Origin: Actinomycetota bacterium
Lineage (GTDB): Bacteria; Actinomycetota; UBA4738; HRBIN12
Reading direction: 5' to 3'
Assembly: GCA_035640355.1 (NCBI GenBank)
Contig: DASQWI010000009.1
Span: forward strand, 1 to 64,000
Length of the DNA: 64,000 bases
Numbering within the stretch: the first letter of the stretch is position 1; each line of letters opens with the position of its first letter. A program made the translations under genes and the position numbers. The notes beneath the pieces are model-generated. The model did not search any database. It was not told the origin of the DNA and saw nothing but the letters and a program-made list of their open reading frames with translations. Shown one piece after another: positions 52,834-61,975 of this stretch.

Positions 52834-54066
52834 TCAGAAGGAATCGTCGAGCTTGGAGACCAGGCCGGCGAGCAACGAGATCCTCGGAACGACGCTAGAG
52901 ACGTCGATCCACTCGCGCGGGCCGTGGTCGTCGCCGCCGATGGGACCGAGCCCGTCGAGCGTGGGGACTCCCGCGGCGGACGTCGTGTTCGCGTCGGACG
53001 CCCCACCTGTCGACGCGTCGCGGAGCTCGAAGCCGAGCTCTCGAGCGACGTCGGCGGCGAGCGCGGCGAGTTTCGCGCCACCCTCGCGCTTCTCCATCGG
53101 GCGGTGCCACTTGCCGCCGATGATCGTGGTTTCAACGTCGGGGACGGTTCGCTCGTTCGCGACGCGCTCGACCTCGGTCTCGGCCAAGACGAGCGTGTCT
53201 TCGTGGGGGCTGCGGACGTCGACGTGCATCGAGCAACGCTCGGCCACCACGTTCGGGCGCGTGCCGCCCTCGAGGATACCGACGTTCACGGTCACGCCGG
53301 GCCAACGGTCGTTGAGCGCGTGGAGGGCGATCGTCTTGTGCGCCGCCTCGAGGATGGCGCTCCGTCCGCGCTCGGGTTCGACACCCGCGTGCGCGGCGCG
53401 ACCGACGAGCTCGATCCGATAGTCGCTCACGCCCTTGCGCGAGCTGACCACGTCGCCGTTCTCCCTCGCCCCTTCGAGGACGAACGCCACGTCGGCGTTC
53501 GTCGCCTCGGCGCGGATCACCTCTCGCGACCAGGGAGATCCGATCTCCTCGTCCGGGTTGCAGATGTACGTGATGCTTCCGAACCCGTCAAACCCCACCG
53601 ACTGCAGCGACTCCACCGCGAAGAAGCCTGTGAGGAGCCCACCCTTCATGTCGGACACCCCAGGCCCGAACGCGCGGTCGCCGTCGACGCGAAACGGCCG
53701 GGCCGCGGCGGTTCCGAGATCGAACACCGTGTCCATGTGACCGATCATCAGGATGCGCGTTCGCCCGGTTCCATCGAGACGTCCGATGACCATGTCGCCG
53801 AGCTGCGCCTCGCCTTCTGCAGGACGATGGTCGCGGCGGTCGACCTTCCATCCGCCGTTCTCGAATCGGGCCTGACACAGATCGGCGATTTCGTTCACGC
53901 CCTTCGTTGTGTAGGAACCGCAGTCGACGTTGACCATCCGCTCGAGAAGCGAGACGAACTCGTCATAGCGTTCGGCGGCGTGCTGCTCAAAGGCTCTGAC
54001 GTCCACGGGTCCCGCAGTATATGGAGCGGGCGGAAGGCCAGACATCGATCGAGGCGGCAAACCCAT
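52834..54066 (-). CDS. M20-family peptidase (glutamate carboxypeptidase-like)
   Basis: Up to 410 residues. The dinuclear-zinc motifs are IGHMDTVFD, GPGVSDMKGGLLTG and NPDEEIGS, with the dimerisation lid in the middle and GDDHGPREW near the end, like carboxypeptidase G2. It removes C-terminal amino acids or cleaves N-acyl amino acids. ATG 54066 is the furthest start; ATG 54042 or GTG 54003 would fit the family better. Unlinked to the plus-strand sugar genes. Confidence 0.9.
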   Translation of the reverse strand: MGLPPRSMSGLPPAPYTAGPVDVRAFEQHAAERYDEFVSLLERMVNVDCGSYTTKGVNEIADLCQARFENGGWKVDRRDHRPAEGEAQLGDMVIGRLDGTGRTRILMIGHMDTVFDLGTAAARPFRVDGDRAFGPGVSDMKGGLLTGFFAVESLQSVGFDGFGSITYICNPDEEIGSPWSREVIRAEATNADVAFVLEGARENGDVVSSRKGVSDYRIELVGRAAHAGVEPERGRSAILEAAHKTIALHALNDRWPGVTVNVGILEGGTRPNVVAERCSMHVDVRSPHEDTLVLAETEVERVANERTVPDVETTIIGGKWHRPMEKREGGAKLAALAADVARELGFELRDASTGGASDANTTSAAGVPTLDGLGPIGGDDHGPREWIDVSSVVPRISLLAGLVSKLDDSF

Positions 54067-54099
54067 CCCGGGACGAATTGCCCGCTACCATCCGCCGCG

Positions 54100-54762
54100 A
54101 TGCGAGGCCCCGGCGACCTCAACGTGTGGTGGCGTCTCGGGATCGCCGTCCTCGGACCAGTTGCGCGCGCCCTCTTCCGCATCCGGGTCGTCGGGGCCGG
54201 GCACGTCCCTTGGGACAGCGCGGCGATCGTCGCTTCGAACCACGTCAGCGCCTTGGACGGCCCGATCCTCGCCGTCGTCATCGCACGGGAACGCTACCGG
54301 ATGACCCGGTTCGTCACGGGAGCGGAATTCTTCGAGCGACCTGCGTACGGGTGGATCCTGCGGCTGTTTCGTCAGATACCGATCCACCGCGGCACGGGAG
54401 ATGATCGCGCGCTGGACGAGGCGGTGGGTACCGTTCGCTCCGGCGCGGTCGCCGGCATCTTCCCCGAGGGTCGGGTCAACGCGGCTCCCGACGACGGCAT
54501 GCAACGTGGCCGGACCGGCGTCGGCCGGATCGCGCGCGCGGCCGAGGTACCGATCGTACCCGTCGCCATCTGGGGAACCCAACATCGATGGCCTCGCCAA
54601 GGCCTCTGCTGGAACCGCCCTTGGCGCACCACGGTCGCCGTCGCCTTCGGCCCCCCGCTCAGGGTCGACGCCTCAGACGACGCAGCGGAACTCGCGGCCA
54701 AAGTGATGGATTCGATCGAGGACTCACTCGACCGGGCTCGACACCTTCGCGGCGACGGGTAG
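54100..54762 (+). CDS. 1-acyl-glycerol-3-phosphate acyltransferase (PlsC-like)
   Basis: 220 residues with the acyltransferase motifs NHVSALDGP (HX4D), FPEGRVN and IVPVAIWGT. N-terminal hydrophobic stretch near residues 10-26 suggests membrane association. It makes phosphatidic acid from lysophosphatidic acid or acylates another lipid. ATG 54100 is within a frame that is open for 1 kb upstream over the M20 gene; only this end is real. Confidence 0.9.
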   Translation: MRGPGDLNVWWRLGIAVLGPVARALFRIRVVGAGHVPWDSAAIVASNHVSALDGPILAVVIARERYRMTRFVTGAEFFERPAYGWILRLFRQIPIHRGTGDDRALDEAVGTVRSGAVAGIFPEGRVNAAPDDGMQRGRTGVGRIARAAEVPIVPVAIWGTQHRWPRQGLCWNRPWRTTVAVAFGPPLRVDASDDAAELAAKVMDSIEDSLDRARHLRGDG

Positions 54763-54768
54763 CTCGCC

Positions 54769-55500
54769 TCAGGCCACGCGTTGCTCGCTCCGCCCGAGCA
54801 CGTCTCGCAGGAACAACGCGTCTCGAACGGCGGCGCCGCCGTGATCGTTGTTGAAGAACGCCCAAACCTCTCGCGCGGGTAGCGTCGAGATCCGCTCGGC
54901 CCATCGCCGCAGCTTGCTCCTCCGGTAGTCCGGCCCGACACCTGTGCCCTGGTGGAATCGGATGTACGACCAGCCACCGGTCACGACCAGCGGTCCTCGG
55001 AATCCCGGCCGGTCGGCGAGGACCAACGCATATCCCCCATCGTCGAGCACACCGAGCACCTCGTCCTTCAGCCACGACGTATCGCGGAACTCGAACGCGG
55101 CCCGCATCTCCCGCGGCAGCCACGAGACGAAGTCACGAAGCCGCGCGACGTCGGCCGGAAACCGCGGCGGCAGCTGGAACAGAACGGGCCCGAGCTTCGA
55201 GTCGAGGCCCGTCGCACGCTCCCAGAAGAGCTTCACCCCGTCCTCGGCCTCCCTGAGCCGCTTCAGGTGCGTGAGGTACCGGCTGGCCTTGACGACGAAC
55301 GTGAACCGGTTCGGCGTGCGGGCGCGCCACCTCTCGAATGTCGCGCGTTCCGGCAGGCGGTAGAAGGAGTTGTTCACCTCGACGACGTCGAACACCTCTG
55401 CGTACCGCTCGAGCCACCGGTCCTGAGGCAGACCGTCGTCGTAGAGGACGCCCCGCCAGTCCCGGTACTGCCAGCCGCTCGTACCGATACGGATCATCAC
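54769..55500 (-). CDS. DUF72 (YecE-like) protein
   Basis: 243 residues of the TIM-barrel DUF72 family: RIGTSGWQYRDWRGVLY, YAEVFDVVEVNNSFYRLP, FVVKASRYLTHLKRL, VWAFFNNDHGG. Function is unknown. It is convergent with plsC and starts over the end of the alpha/beta hydrolase upstream (55497-55500). Confidence 0.92.
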   Translation of the reverse strand: MMIRIGTSGWQYRDWRGVLYDDGLPQDRWLERYAEVFDVVEVNNSFYRLPERATFERWRARTPNRFTFVVKASRYLTHLKRLREAEDGVKLFWERATGLDSKLGPVLFQLPPRFPADVARLRDFVSWLPREMRAAFEFRDTSWLKDEVLGVLDDGGYALVLADRPGFRGPLVVTGGWSYIRFHQGTGVGPDYRRSKLRRWAERISTLPAREVWAFFNNDHGGAAVRDALFLRDVLGRSEQRVA

Positions 55501-56150
55501 GCCGACCGTACCCGTTCGCCGAGGTTCCGAACGAACCAGGACGTCGCCAGGTCCGCGACGATCTCCAGCGCGCCGGGCTCCTCGAACAGGTGTGTGGCGC
55601 CGGGCACGACCTTGACGCGAGTCTCGGCGCGGATCCGCTCAGCTGCAACGCGGTTCAGATCGAGAACGTCGGGGTCGTTGGATCCGACGATCAGGAGCAC
55701 CGGCGCCGTCACGCGTTGCAACACGTCGCCGGCCAGATCGGGACGCCCGCCCCGTGAAACGATCGCTCCCACGTTCGCCTCGTCGAACGTCGATGCCACG
55801 AGCGCGGCGGCCGCACCGGTGCTCGCGCCGAACAGTCCTAACGGCAGCGCCCGGACTTCGTCAGCAGCACGCACCGCGACGATCGCTGCTCCGAGCCGTG
55901 ACGCCAGAAGCTCGATGTCGAACACCAGCGCGCGATCGGCCGCCTCGGCCCGCGTGAGCAGATCGAACAGCAGCGTCGCGAGCCCGGCGACGTTCAGGCG
56001 CTCGGCGACCGCGACGTTGCGGGGCGAGCGGCGGCTCGAGCCGCTCCCGTGGGCGAACACGACGACGCCGCCCGCGTCCCCGGGGACGATGAGATCACCG
56101 GGGAGCTGAGCGACGTCGGTGTGGATCTGGATCGAACGACGAACCGTCAC
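55497..56150 (-). CDS. Alpha/beta hydrolase (dienelactone-hydrolase-like)
   Basis: 217 residues; catalytic set: nucleophile in [12 protein letters not shown], Asp in [10 protein letters not shown], His in [23 protein letters not shown] supplies the oxyanion side. It is often seen next to phosphoribosyltransferases, absent here. ATG 56150 overlaps the sigma-factor stop, so the order sigma-hydrolase-DUF72 is one transcript. Confidence 0.9.
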   Translation of the reverse strand: MTVRRSIQIHTDVAQLPGDLIVPGDAGGVVVFAHGSGSSRRSPRNVAVAERLNVAGLATLLFDLLTRAEAADRALVFDIELLASRLGAAIVAVRAADEVRALPLGLFGASTGAAAALVASTFDEANVGAIVSRGGRPDLAGDVLQRVTAPVLLIVGSNDPDVLDLNRVAAERIRAETRVKVVPGATHLFEEPGALEIVADLATSWFVRNLGERVRSA

Positions 56151-57079
56151 ATCGCCGCGACGGCGGAGATCAGGTTCGAGTCGCGCAGCTTGCGAAGCGC
56201 CTCTCGCTCGATGAGCCGCACCCTCTCGCCGGAGAGGCCGAGCACCTTGCCGGTCTCTCGGAGCGATAGCGGCTGACCGTTCTCGAGCCCGTACCGCAGC
56301 GCGACGACGTGGCGCTCCCGCTCGTCGAGGACGTGCTCGACGGCGGTACCGATCTCGTCGCGGAGCAGCGCGTCCTCGACCTCGTTGAACGGCGCGTCCG
56401 AGTCGACCTCCTCGATGAGGTCACCGAGCTCGGTGTCCTCACCCACGGGCGACTGCAGCGACAGCGGCTCGCGGCGGCCCATCTCCGTCAGGTCGTCGAT
56501 CTCGTCGACCGTCGTGTCGAGCGCCTTGGCGAGCTCGTCTCGCGATGGCTCGCGCCCCATCGACTGCGCGAACTGGAACCGCGTGCGGTTCAGCTTGCGC
56601 AGCCGGTCGTGGATGTGCACGGGCAGCCGGATCGAACGCGACCGGTCGGCGATGGCGCGCGTGATGCCCTGGCGGATCCACCACGTGGCGTACGTGGAGA
56701 ACTTGAATCCCCGGCGCCAGTCGAACAGCTCGACCGCGCGCATCAGACCGATGTTGCCCTCCTGGATCAGGTCGAGCAGCGGCAGCCCCTGGCCCTGGTA
56801 CTTGCGCGCCACCGAAACGACCAGCCGGAGGTTGGCCATGATGAACCGCTGACGCGCGGCCTCGGCCTTCCGGACTTCCTGGCGCGCCTTCATGATCGAC
56901 TTCTCCGAGCGAAGACGCCCGGCGCGCAGGCGCTCCTCGGCCTCCTTACCGTGCTCGATGAGGATGGCGAGCTCGACCTCCTCCTCCTTGGTGAGGAGTG
57001 GCTCGCGCGCCGCGGCCTCGAGGTACAGCCTCAGGTCGTCGGCGTCATCCGTTCCGAGCGGTCGTGCGGGCTCCGGCAT
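56147..57079 (-). CDS. Sigma-70 family primary/primary-like sigma factor
   Basis: 310 residues lacking region 1.1. Region 1.2 ([21 protein letters not shown]), region 2 ([29 protein letters not shown], then [19 protein letters not shown]), region 3 and region 4 ([40 protein letters not shown]) are complete. A group 1 or group 2 (HrdB/SigB-like) factor; whether it is the essential one cannot be told from the window. ATG 57079 is preceded by GAGAGGAACAG. Confidence 0.94.
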   Translation of the reverse strand: MPEPARPLGTDDADDLRLYLEAAAREPLLTKEEEVELAILIEHGKEAEERLRAGRLRSEKSIMKARQEVRKAEAARQRFIMANLRLVVSVARKYQGQGLPLLDLIQEGNIGLMRAVELFDWRRGFKFSTYATWWIRQGITRAIADRSRSIRLPVHIHDRLRKLNRTRFQFAQSMGREPSRDELAKALDTTVDEIDDLTEMGRREPLSLQSPVGEDTELGDLIEEVDSDAPFNEVEDALLRDEIGTAVEHVLDERERHVVALRYGLENGQPLSLRETGKVLGLSGERVRLIEREALRKLRDSNLISAVAAM

Positions 57080-57207
57080 CTGTTCCTCTCGCTCCCTCCC
57101 GGCTCCCATCGGGGGCGCGCTTCGCCCTCGGAAAGGGGACCGGGACCTTCTCTCGCGCGTTCGTGTCGGGGACGCGAAAAAATCGGCCTCCCCGGGCCAT
57201 CGACCGC

Positions 57208-57237
57208 ATGCTATCGATGGGGCGATGTTCCTGTAAA
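57208..57237 (-). promoter_or_regulatory. Possible promoter of the sigma-factor operon
   Basis: On the minus strand TTTACA (57237-57232), 18 bases, TAGCAT (57213-57208). This gives a leader of about 120 bases before ATG 57079, containing a T-run. Same minus-10 hexamer as at 24610 and 7814. Confidence 0.4.
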
Positions 57238-57345
57238 GGCCCTGCCTATGGAGACATCGTTGCGATGCGATCTATTCCCGTCTTCGGGCCACTCGACGCA
57301 GGTTGAACACACCCGGGGGGCCCCCTATTGGGCCTACGTCAGACG

Positions 57346-58728
57346 TCACGCGACCCGAACGGACAGGACCGGCGCGATGTCCCCGGCCGTGAGCGACCAC
57401 GTCGCGCCGCCGTCCGCGGAACCGAACACCTCGCCGGACGTGGCCCCGAAATACAGGCCCAGGGGAGTCCCACCGTCCTGCGCGAACGCCTGCCGGAGCA
57501 CCGTGAGGTATCCGCTCTGAGGCAAACCCTCAGCGTGAGCTGTCCATGAACCGCCCGCGTCGCGTGTCTCGAAGACACGGACCCGACCCTCGGCCGTCAC
57601 GCGATCCCCGTCGGAATTGAGCGGGATGACGTAGGCCGAGTCGGGATCGTCCGGGTCGATCACTATGGGAAAGCCGAAATCGGACGGGAGCCCCTCCGCG
57701 ATGCTGGTCCACGACATCCCTGCGTCATCGGACCGGTAGACCCCCCCATGGAACTGCATCATCAGGCGTTCCGGACGGCCGGAAGCGCGATGCATGTTGT
57801 GCACACACCTGCCGAGCGGCTTCGCTCTCGCCTCCTCGGGTAGGTACCGGGGCACGATTCCGGAGTTCCCGACCTCCCACGTCTTGCCGGCATCCTCGGT
57901 GACCCACACGCCGACGGCCGAGATGCCGACCGCAAGGCGGTTGGCGTCGCCGGGCCACGGGCATATCGAGTGGACCATGAGACCGCCGGCACCCGGTCCC
58001 CATTCGGAGCGACTGGGCTGCTCCCACAACCCTCGGTTCAGCTCCCACGTCATGCCGCCGTCGCGGCTCTCGAACAGCGCCGCCGGATCGACGCCGGCGT
58101 AGAGCAGACCATCCTCCTCGCCCGGCGTGACGATCCAGATCCGAACGACGCTCGCGTCATCACCCTCGGGAAATCGAGGGCCGTCGGTTTGCTCCCAGTC
58201 GCCCGTCGGATCGTCGGACACGAACACGCGCGGGCCGAACTGACCGTGGGTAACGCTCGCGTAGTAACGGCGGGTCCGGGGATCGCGCATTGCGTACTCG
58301 ACCGCCTCGCCGGGAAACGCGCGTGCGGCCACTTCCATGGGTCCGCCGCGGGAACCGCGCAGAACGAACAGGCCCTTTCTCGTCCCCACGAGCAGCTCCG
58401 AGTTCTCGTCCCTCGGGGGGCCAACGCTCACGCCTTCGCGCTCGCTTCTTGGGACCCCCGTACCCCCCGCGCCACCGGAGACCGCGCCGATGATCTCCAG
58501 GCGGTCCGCATCGGTGATCTTGGCTTCACCGTCGACGCGTTCGCCGCCGACGAACACGGCGACGTGCTCGCGAACCCGCCCCTGATCGTCGAGCACCCAG
58601 CCGGCGAGCTTTGGGTGAGCGCGCTCGAGACCACGGAGCGCCTCCTCGACGGTCGCGCCCTCGACGGAGATCTCACGCCGTCCATCGGCGCGCTCTCGAA
58701 GCGGCGGGCGAAGCCTGACGACTGCCAC
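57346..58728 (-). CDS. MoaD/ThiS-like domain fused to BNR-repeat (sialidase-fold) protein
   Basis: 460 residues from GTG 58728. Residues about 1-87 are a ubiquitin-like MoaD/ThiS domain ending in a di-glycine (LEIIGAVSGG), normally a free C-terminus. A short Gly/Pro/acidic linker leads to a beta-propeller of BNR repeats (SDDPTGDWEQ, SRDGGMTWEL, TEDAGKTWEV, SDDAGMSWTS, TRDAGGSWTA, SADGGATWSL). No signal peptide. The BNR part matches a family beginning ELLVGTRKGLFVL, elsewhere a separate gene often near a MoaD-type gene. Function unknown. Confidence 0.85.
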   Translation of the reverse strand: MAVVRLRPPLRERADGRREISVEGATVEEALRGLERAHPKLAGWVLDDQGRVREHVAVFVGGERVDGEAKITDADRLEIIGAVSGGAGGTGVPRSEREGVSVGPPRDENSELLVGTRKGLFVLRGSRGGPMEVAARAFPGEAVEYAMRDPRTRRYYASVTHGQFGPRVFVSDDPTGDWEQTDGPRFPEGDDASVVRIWIVTPGEEDGLLYAGVDPAALFESRDGGMTWELNRGLWEQPSRSEWGPGAGGLMVHSICPWPGDANRLAVGISAVGVWVTEDAGKTWEVGNSGIVPRYLPEEARAKPLGRCVHNMHRASGRPERLMMQFHGGVYRSDDAGMSWTSIAEGLPSDFGFPIVIDPDDPDSAYVIPLNSDGDRVTAEGRVRVFETRDAGGSWTAHAEGLPQSGYLTVLRQAFAQDGGTPLGLYFGATSGEVFGSADGGATWSLTAGDIAPVLSVRVA

Positions 58729-58787
58729 TGGTCGGGAGTGTAGCGACGACGGCCGACCCGTCGCTCGGCCGCGAATACAGTTGAGGC

Positions 58788-59693
58788 GTGACGATCGAGG
58801 TTCCGCAGAGCCGCTGGACGGATATCGACGGTTCGGTCCACTACGCCCGTTGGGATGGACCGGACGAGCGAACGTTCGTCCTCGTTCACGGTCTGGGCGG
58901 TTCGCTCCTGTCGTGGCTTCCTGTCGCAGAGGGACTCGCACGAAACGGTCGGGTGTTCGCGCTCGATCTCGCCGGCTTCGGCGACACGCCCCGCGCGGGG
59001 CGCCGCAGCCGAGTAACGGATAACCGCGCGCTGCTGTCGCGATTCATCTCCAGGATCTCCGACGGTTCGCCGGTCGTCCTGTGCGGGAACTCCATGGGCG
59101 GCGCGATCGCGATGCTCCAAGCCGCACTCGAGCCATCCTCCGTCGAGGGGCTTGTGCTCTCGAACTCCGTCTTCCCGTGGGTGCGCGGCGCCTACCCGGC
59201 GCCGATCGTGATGTTCGGCTTCGGCATGTACCAGCTGCCGCGCGTCGGCGAGTGGGCGTCTCGTCAACGAATGACGCGCCTCGAGGCCGAACGCGCGGTT
59301 CGATTGGGGCTGCGGGTGATCGCCGCGGACCCGTCCACGATCGATCCCGAGCTCGTCCGGCTCCACGTCGAGACGTTCCAGCGGCACCGCGAGGATCCGG
59401 ATGCCGCGCCCGCGTTCCTCGAGGCGGCGCGCTCGTTGATGGCGCTCGGACGGCGTGCGGAGACTGCGCGGTGGATCGTCGACGCGGTCCGCTGTCCCGT
59501 GCTCGTCATCCACGGACGGCGCGATCGACTCGTTCCGCTCCACTACGCCGAGCGCGCGATCGAAGGACATCCCACGTGGGAGATGCGGGTTCTCCCCAAG
59601 GTGGGGCACATCCCGCAGATGGAGGCGGGCGATCGTTGGCTCGGCACGGTCGAGTCGTGGCTCGCCCGCCTCCCGGTCGCAGCGTCCGCCTGA
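58788..59693 (+). CDS. Alpha/beta hydrolase
   Basis: 301 residues: FVLVHGLGGSLLSW, nucleophile in LCGNSMGGAIAM, Asp in IHGRRDRLVPL, His in PKVGHIPQM. Complete triad; an esterase, lipase or C-C hydrolase of unknown substrate. GTG 58788 is 59 bases from the divergent MoaD-BNR gene. Confidence 0.92.
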   Translation: MTIEVPQSRWTDIDGSVHYARWDGPDERTFVLVHGLGGSLLSWLPVAEGLARNGRVFALDLAGFGDTPRAGRRSRVTDNRALLSRFISRISDGSPVVLCGNSMGGAIAMLQAALEPSSVEGLVLSNSVFPWVRGAYPAPIVMFGFGMYQLPRVGEWASRQRMTRLEAERAVRLGLRVIAADPSTIDPELVRLHVETFQRHREDPDAAPAFLEAARSLMALGRRAETARWIVDAVRCPVLVIHGRRDRLVPLHYAERAIEGHPTWEMRVLPKVGHIPQMEAGDRWLGTVESWLARLPVAASA

Positions 59694-59717
59694 CGTCGTC
59701 GATCGGCGTTCCTTTGG

Positions 59718-60635
59718 TCAAGGGATCTGTTGCTCGCGCGGCATCGCGGCACGCGCCAGACTGGCCATCACGGCCGCCACGAGGATGAGCCCTCCTCCGA
59801 TCGCCGTGCCGGCGTCGACTGCCTCGTCCAGGAACAGGTACCCGAGGAGCGCGGCCGACAGCGGCTCGGTGGCCGAGACGATCGCCGTTCGAACCGCGCC
59901 GATCCGTTGCAGGGCGCCCATGAGGCACACGAACGCACCTGCCGACGCGGCGCCCATGGCCAGCAGTGACCACCAGTCGGCGGCCGACGTCGGCGAGGTG
60001 TACCGGCCGGACACCGTCGAGAACACGAACAATCCGATCGAGGCGCCGGCGCTGATCCACATCGCGCTCGTGAGCGGATGCGTTCGGCGAAGCACAGCGT
60101 CGGCGCCGAGGAGGTAGGCGCTGTACGTCAGTGCCGCGGCGAGGGCGAACATGACGCCGGTCGTCTCGACCGACAAGCCCGCGCCGGTCCCCGCGACGAT
60201 CCCCGCTCCGACCACGGCAAGCACCAACGCGGCGACGGTGAGACGAGCCGGCGCTCCGCGTCCGACGAACCATGCGCCGATCGTCACGAAGACCGGATAC
60301 GTGAAGAACAGGAGCGTGACGGCGGCCGCGGTCCCGTGACGCGCGGCGGTGAAAAAGAAGGTCGCCTCGACGCCGTAGCCCAAGACGGCGAGCGCGGCGG
60401 TTCCGACGCGCTCGCCGGGCGCCGCCAGGACCGGTTTGCGCAGCGCGACCAGCACGAGCACCAACAGCGATGCGGCGATCGCGAACCGGAACGCGAGCAT
60501 CGACTCCACAGCCATGCCGCGCTCCAACACGCGCTTCCCGACCACGACGATGACGCCGAACTGGAGCGATGCCGCCGCGGCGAGCACTCCGCCGAAGAGA
60601 TCGCGCCGCGTCGCGGCGTCGGTTGAGGTCGTCAC
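59718..60635 (-). CDS. EamA/DMT-family transporter
   Basis: 305 residues with about ten membrane helices in two EamA repeats (FAIAASLLVLVLVAL, PVFVTIGAWFVG, and MGALQRIGAVRTAIVSATEPLSAALLGYLFLDE). Exporters of this group move amino acids, drugs or metabolites. It starts 3 bases after the stop of the AlaX gene upstream and is probably in the same transcript. Confidence 0.93.
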   Translation of the reverse strand: MTTSTDAATRRDLFGGVLAAAASLQFGVIVVVGKRVLERGMAVESMLAFRFAIAASLLVLVLVALRKPVLAAPGERVGTAALAVLGYGVEATFFFTAARHGTAAAVTLLFFTYPVFVTIGAWFVGRGAPARLTVAALVLAVVGAGIVAGTGAGLSVETTGVMFALAAALTYSAYLLGADAVLRRTHPLTSAMWISAGASIGLFVFSTVSGRYTSPTSAADWWSLLAMGAASAGAFVCLMGALQRIGAVRTAIVSATEPLSAALLGYLFLDEAVDAGTAIGGGLILVAAVMASLARAAMPREQQIP

Positions 60636-60638
60636 GCC

Positions 60639-61352
60639 TCAGGCGTCGACGAGCTCGATGCGCATCCGCTTGAAGGCCTTGCCCTTGTTCTCCGTCTTCG
60701 CGACTCGGACCGCACCGACCTCGCCGGTCGAGCGCACGTGCGTTCCGCCGTCGGCCTGCTTGTCGAGCCCTTCGATCTCGATCACGCGGATCGGGTCGAC
60801 CGCCTCGGGGATCAGATTCACCTTCGTCCTGATCAGATCGGGATCGGCGAGCGCGACCTCGCGAGCGAGGAAGGTCACCTTTACGGGCCGGTCCGCGGAG
60901 AGTTCAGCGTTCAGCTTCTCTTCGACCTCACGTCCGAACTCCGACGTGATCGATTCGAGCTCGAAGTCCATCCGCGCTGCTCCCGGCTCCATGTTTCCGC
61001 CGGTGACCTTCGCACCGTAGTCGCGAAACACGATCGCCGAGAGCGCATGGAGAGCCGTATGCGTTCGCATGAGCGTGTGCCGACGATCCCAGTCGATATC
61101 GGCAACGACCGGCGTTCCGGCTGCTGGGGCCTTGTCGTCCACCACGTGCAGGAGCATGCCGCCGTTCTTCAAGGTGTCGGTGACTCGAGCCTCGCCGCCC
61201 TCCCACCGCAACGTCCCGGTGTCGCCGGGCTGCCCACCGCTCCGGGCGTAGAACACCGTCCGGTCCAGAACGACGCCGTCGTCGGTGACGTTGGTGACCG
61301 TCGCCTCGCACGTTCGCGCGTACGCCTCGACGGAGAACAGCTCCTCGGTCAC
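60639..61352 (-). CDS. AlaX-type alanyl-tRNA editing protein
   Basis: 237 residues of the trans-editing family that removes Ser or Gly from mischarged tRNA-Ala. N-terminal part has FYARSGGQPGDTG; zinc motif HTALH (RTHTALHAL) is kept; the second motif is DGGTHV where most have CGGTHV, so one zinc ligand Cys is Asp. I start at GTG 61352 (VTEELFSVEAY) because it matches the family; GTG 61385 gives 11 more residues. Confidence 0.88.
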   Translation of the reverse strand: MTEELFSVEAYARTCEATVTNVTDDGVVLDRTVFYARSGGQPGDTGTLRWEGGEARVTDTLKNGGMLLHVVDDKAPAAGTPVVADIDWDRRHTLMRTHTALHALSAIVFRDYGAKVTGGNMEPGAARMDFELESITSEFGREVEEKLNAELSADRPVKVTFLAREVALADPDLIRTKVNLIPEAVDPIRVIEIEGLDKQADGGTHVRSTGEVGAVRVAKTENKGKAFKRMRIELVDA

Positions 61353-61388
61353 GCTCAAGAGAGTATCGAACGACTCGAACGACACTGG

Positions 61389-61934
61389 CTACGAGTGGAC
61401 CGGAACCTCGTGCGCGCCGGGGAAGGTCTTCTCGCCCGCGCGAATCGGAACCGTCATCCAGTTCTCGCCCGGGGGGATCGGACAGGACCAATTCGGGTTG
61501 TACGCGCAGGATGGGCTGTAGGCGTAGTTGAAATCCACGACGACGCGTCCGTCCGCGTCGGGCGGATCCACTTCGAGGTACCGGCCGGCGCCGTAGGTCT
61601 CCTTGCCGCTCGTCGTGTCGCGGAACGGCAGAAACAGATCGTGCATGTCTGGGGACGCATACAGCGTCAAGCGGGCGCGCTCGCCTTCGATATCGAACTC
61701 GATCGCGCCCGCACGGTGGTAGTCCTGCTGGTCGCCAGTCGTCGTCTGCATGACGATGCGCTCCTGGCGATCGACGCCCTCGGTGATGAGCTCGGCCCGC
61801 ACGGCGAGATCCGGGTTCTCGGGGAAGTAATTCAGCCCTCCGAAGGACGAGCGCTGTTCGGGCGTGAGCGGCGACTGCGGATGCTCACGGAAGAACTCGT
61901 CCTTCTCTGCGCGGAACTCATCGAGCTCGCTCAT
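61389..61934 (-). CDS. DUF1684 protein
   Basis: 181 residues of DUF1684: FRAEKDEFFREHPQSPL, FPENPDLAV, PFRDTTSGKETYGAGRYLEV, DFNYAYSPSCAYNPNWSCPIPPGENW. The PxCxYN...CPxP core is the family signature. Function not known. The gene lies between a hydrolase and the AlaX gene; the longer frame upstream is only a shadow. Confidence 0.9.
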   Translation of the reverse strand: MSELDEFRAEKDEFFREHPQSPLTPEQRSSFGGLNYFPENPDLAVRAELITEGVDRQERIVMQTTTGDQQDYHRAGAIEFDIEGERARLTLYASPDMHDLFLPFRDTTSGKETYGAGRYLEVDPPDADGRVVVDFNYAYSPSCAYNPNWSCPIPPGENWMTVPIRAGEKTFPGAHEVPVHS

Positions 61935-61975
61935 CGCTCCATCCTCAACGCGTCGGCGCGCGCGCCCATTCCACA

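Noticed and set aside
52924-54762. 612-codon plus frame as one large protein
   Set aside because: The first two thirds are antisense to the M20 peptidase; only the PlsC domain from 54100 is real.
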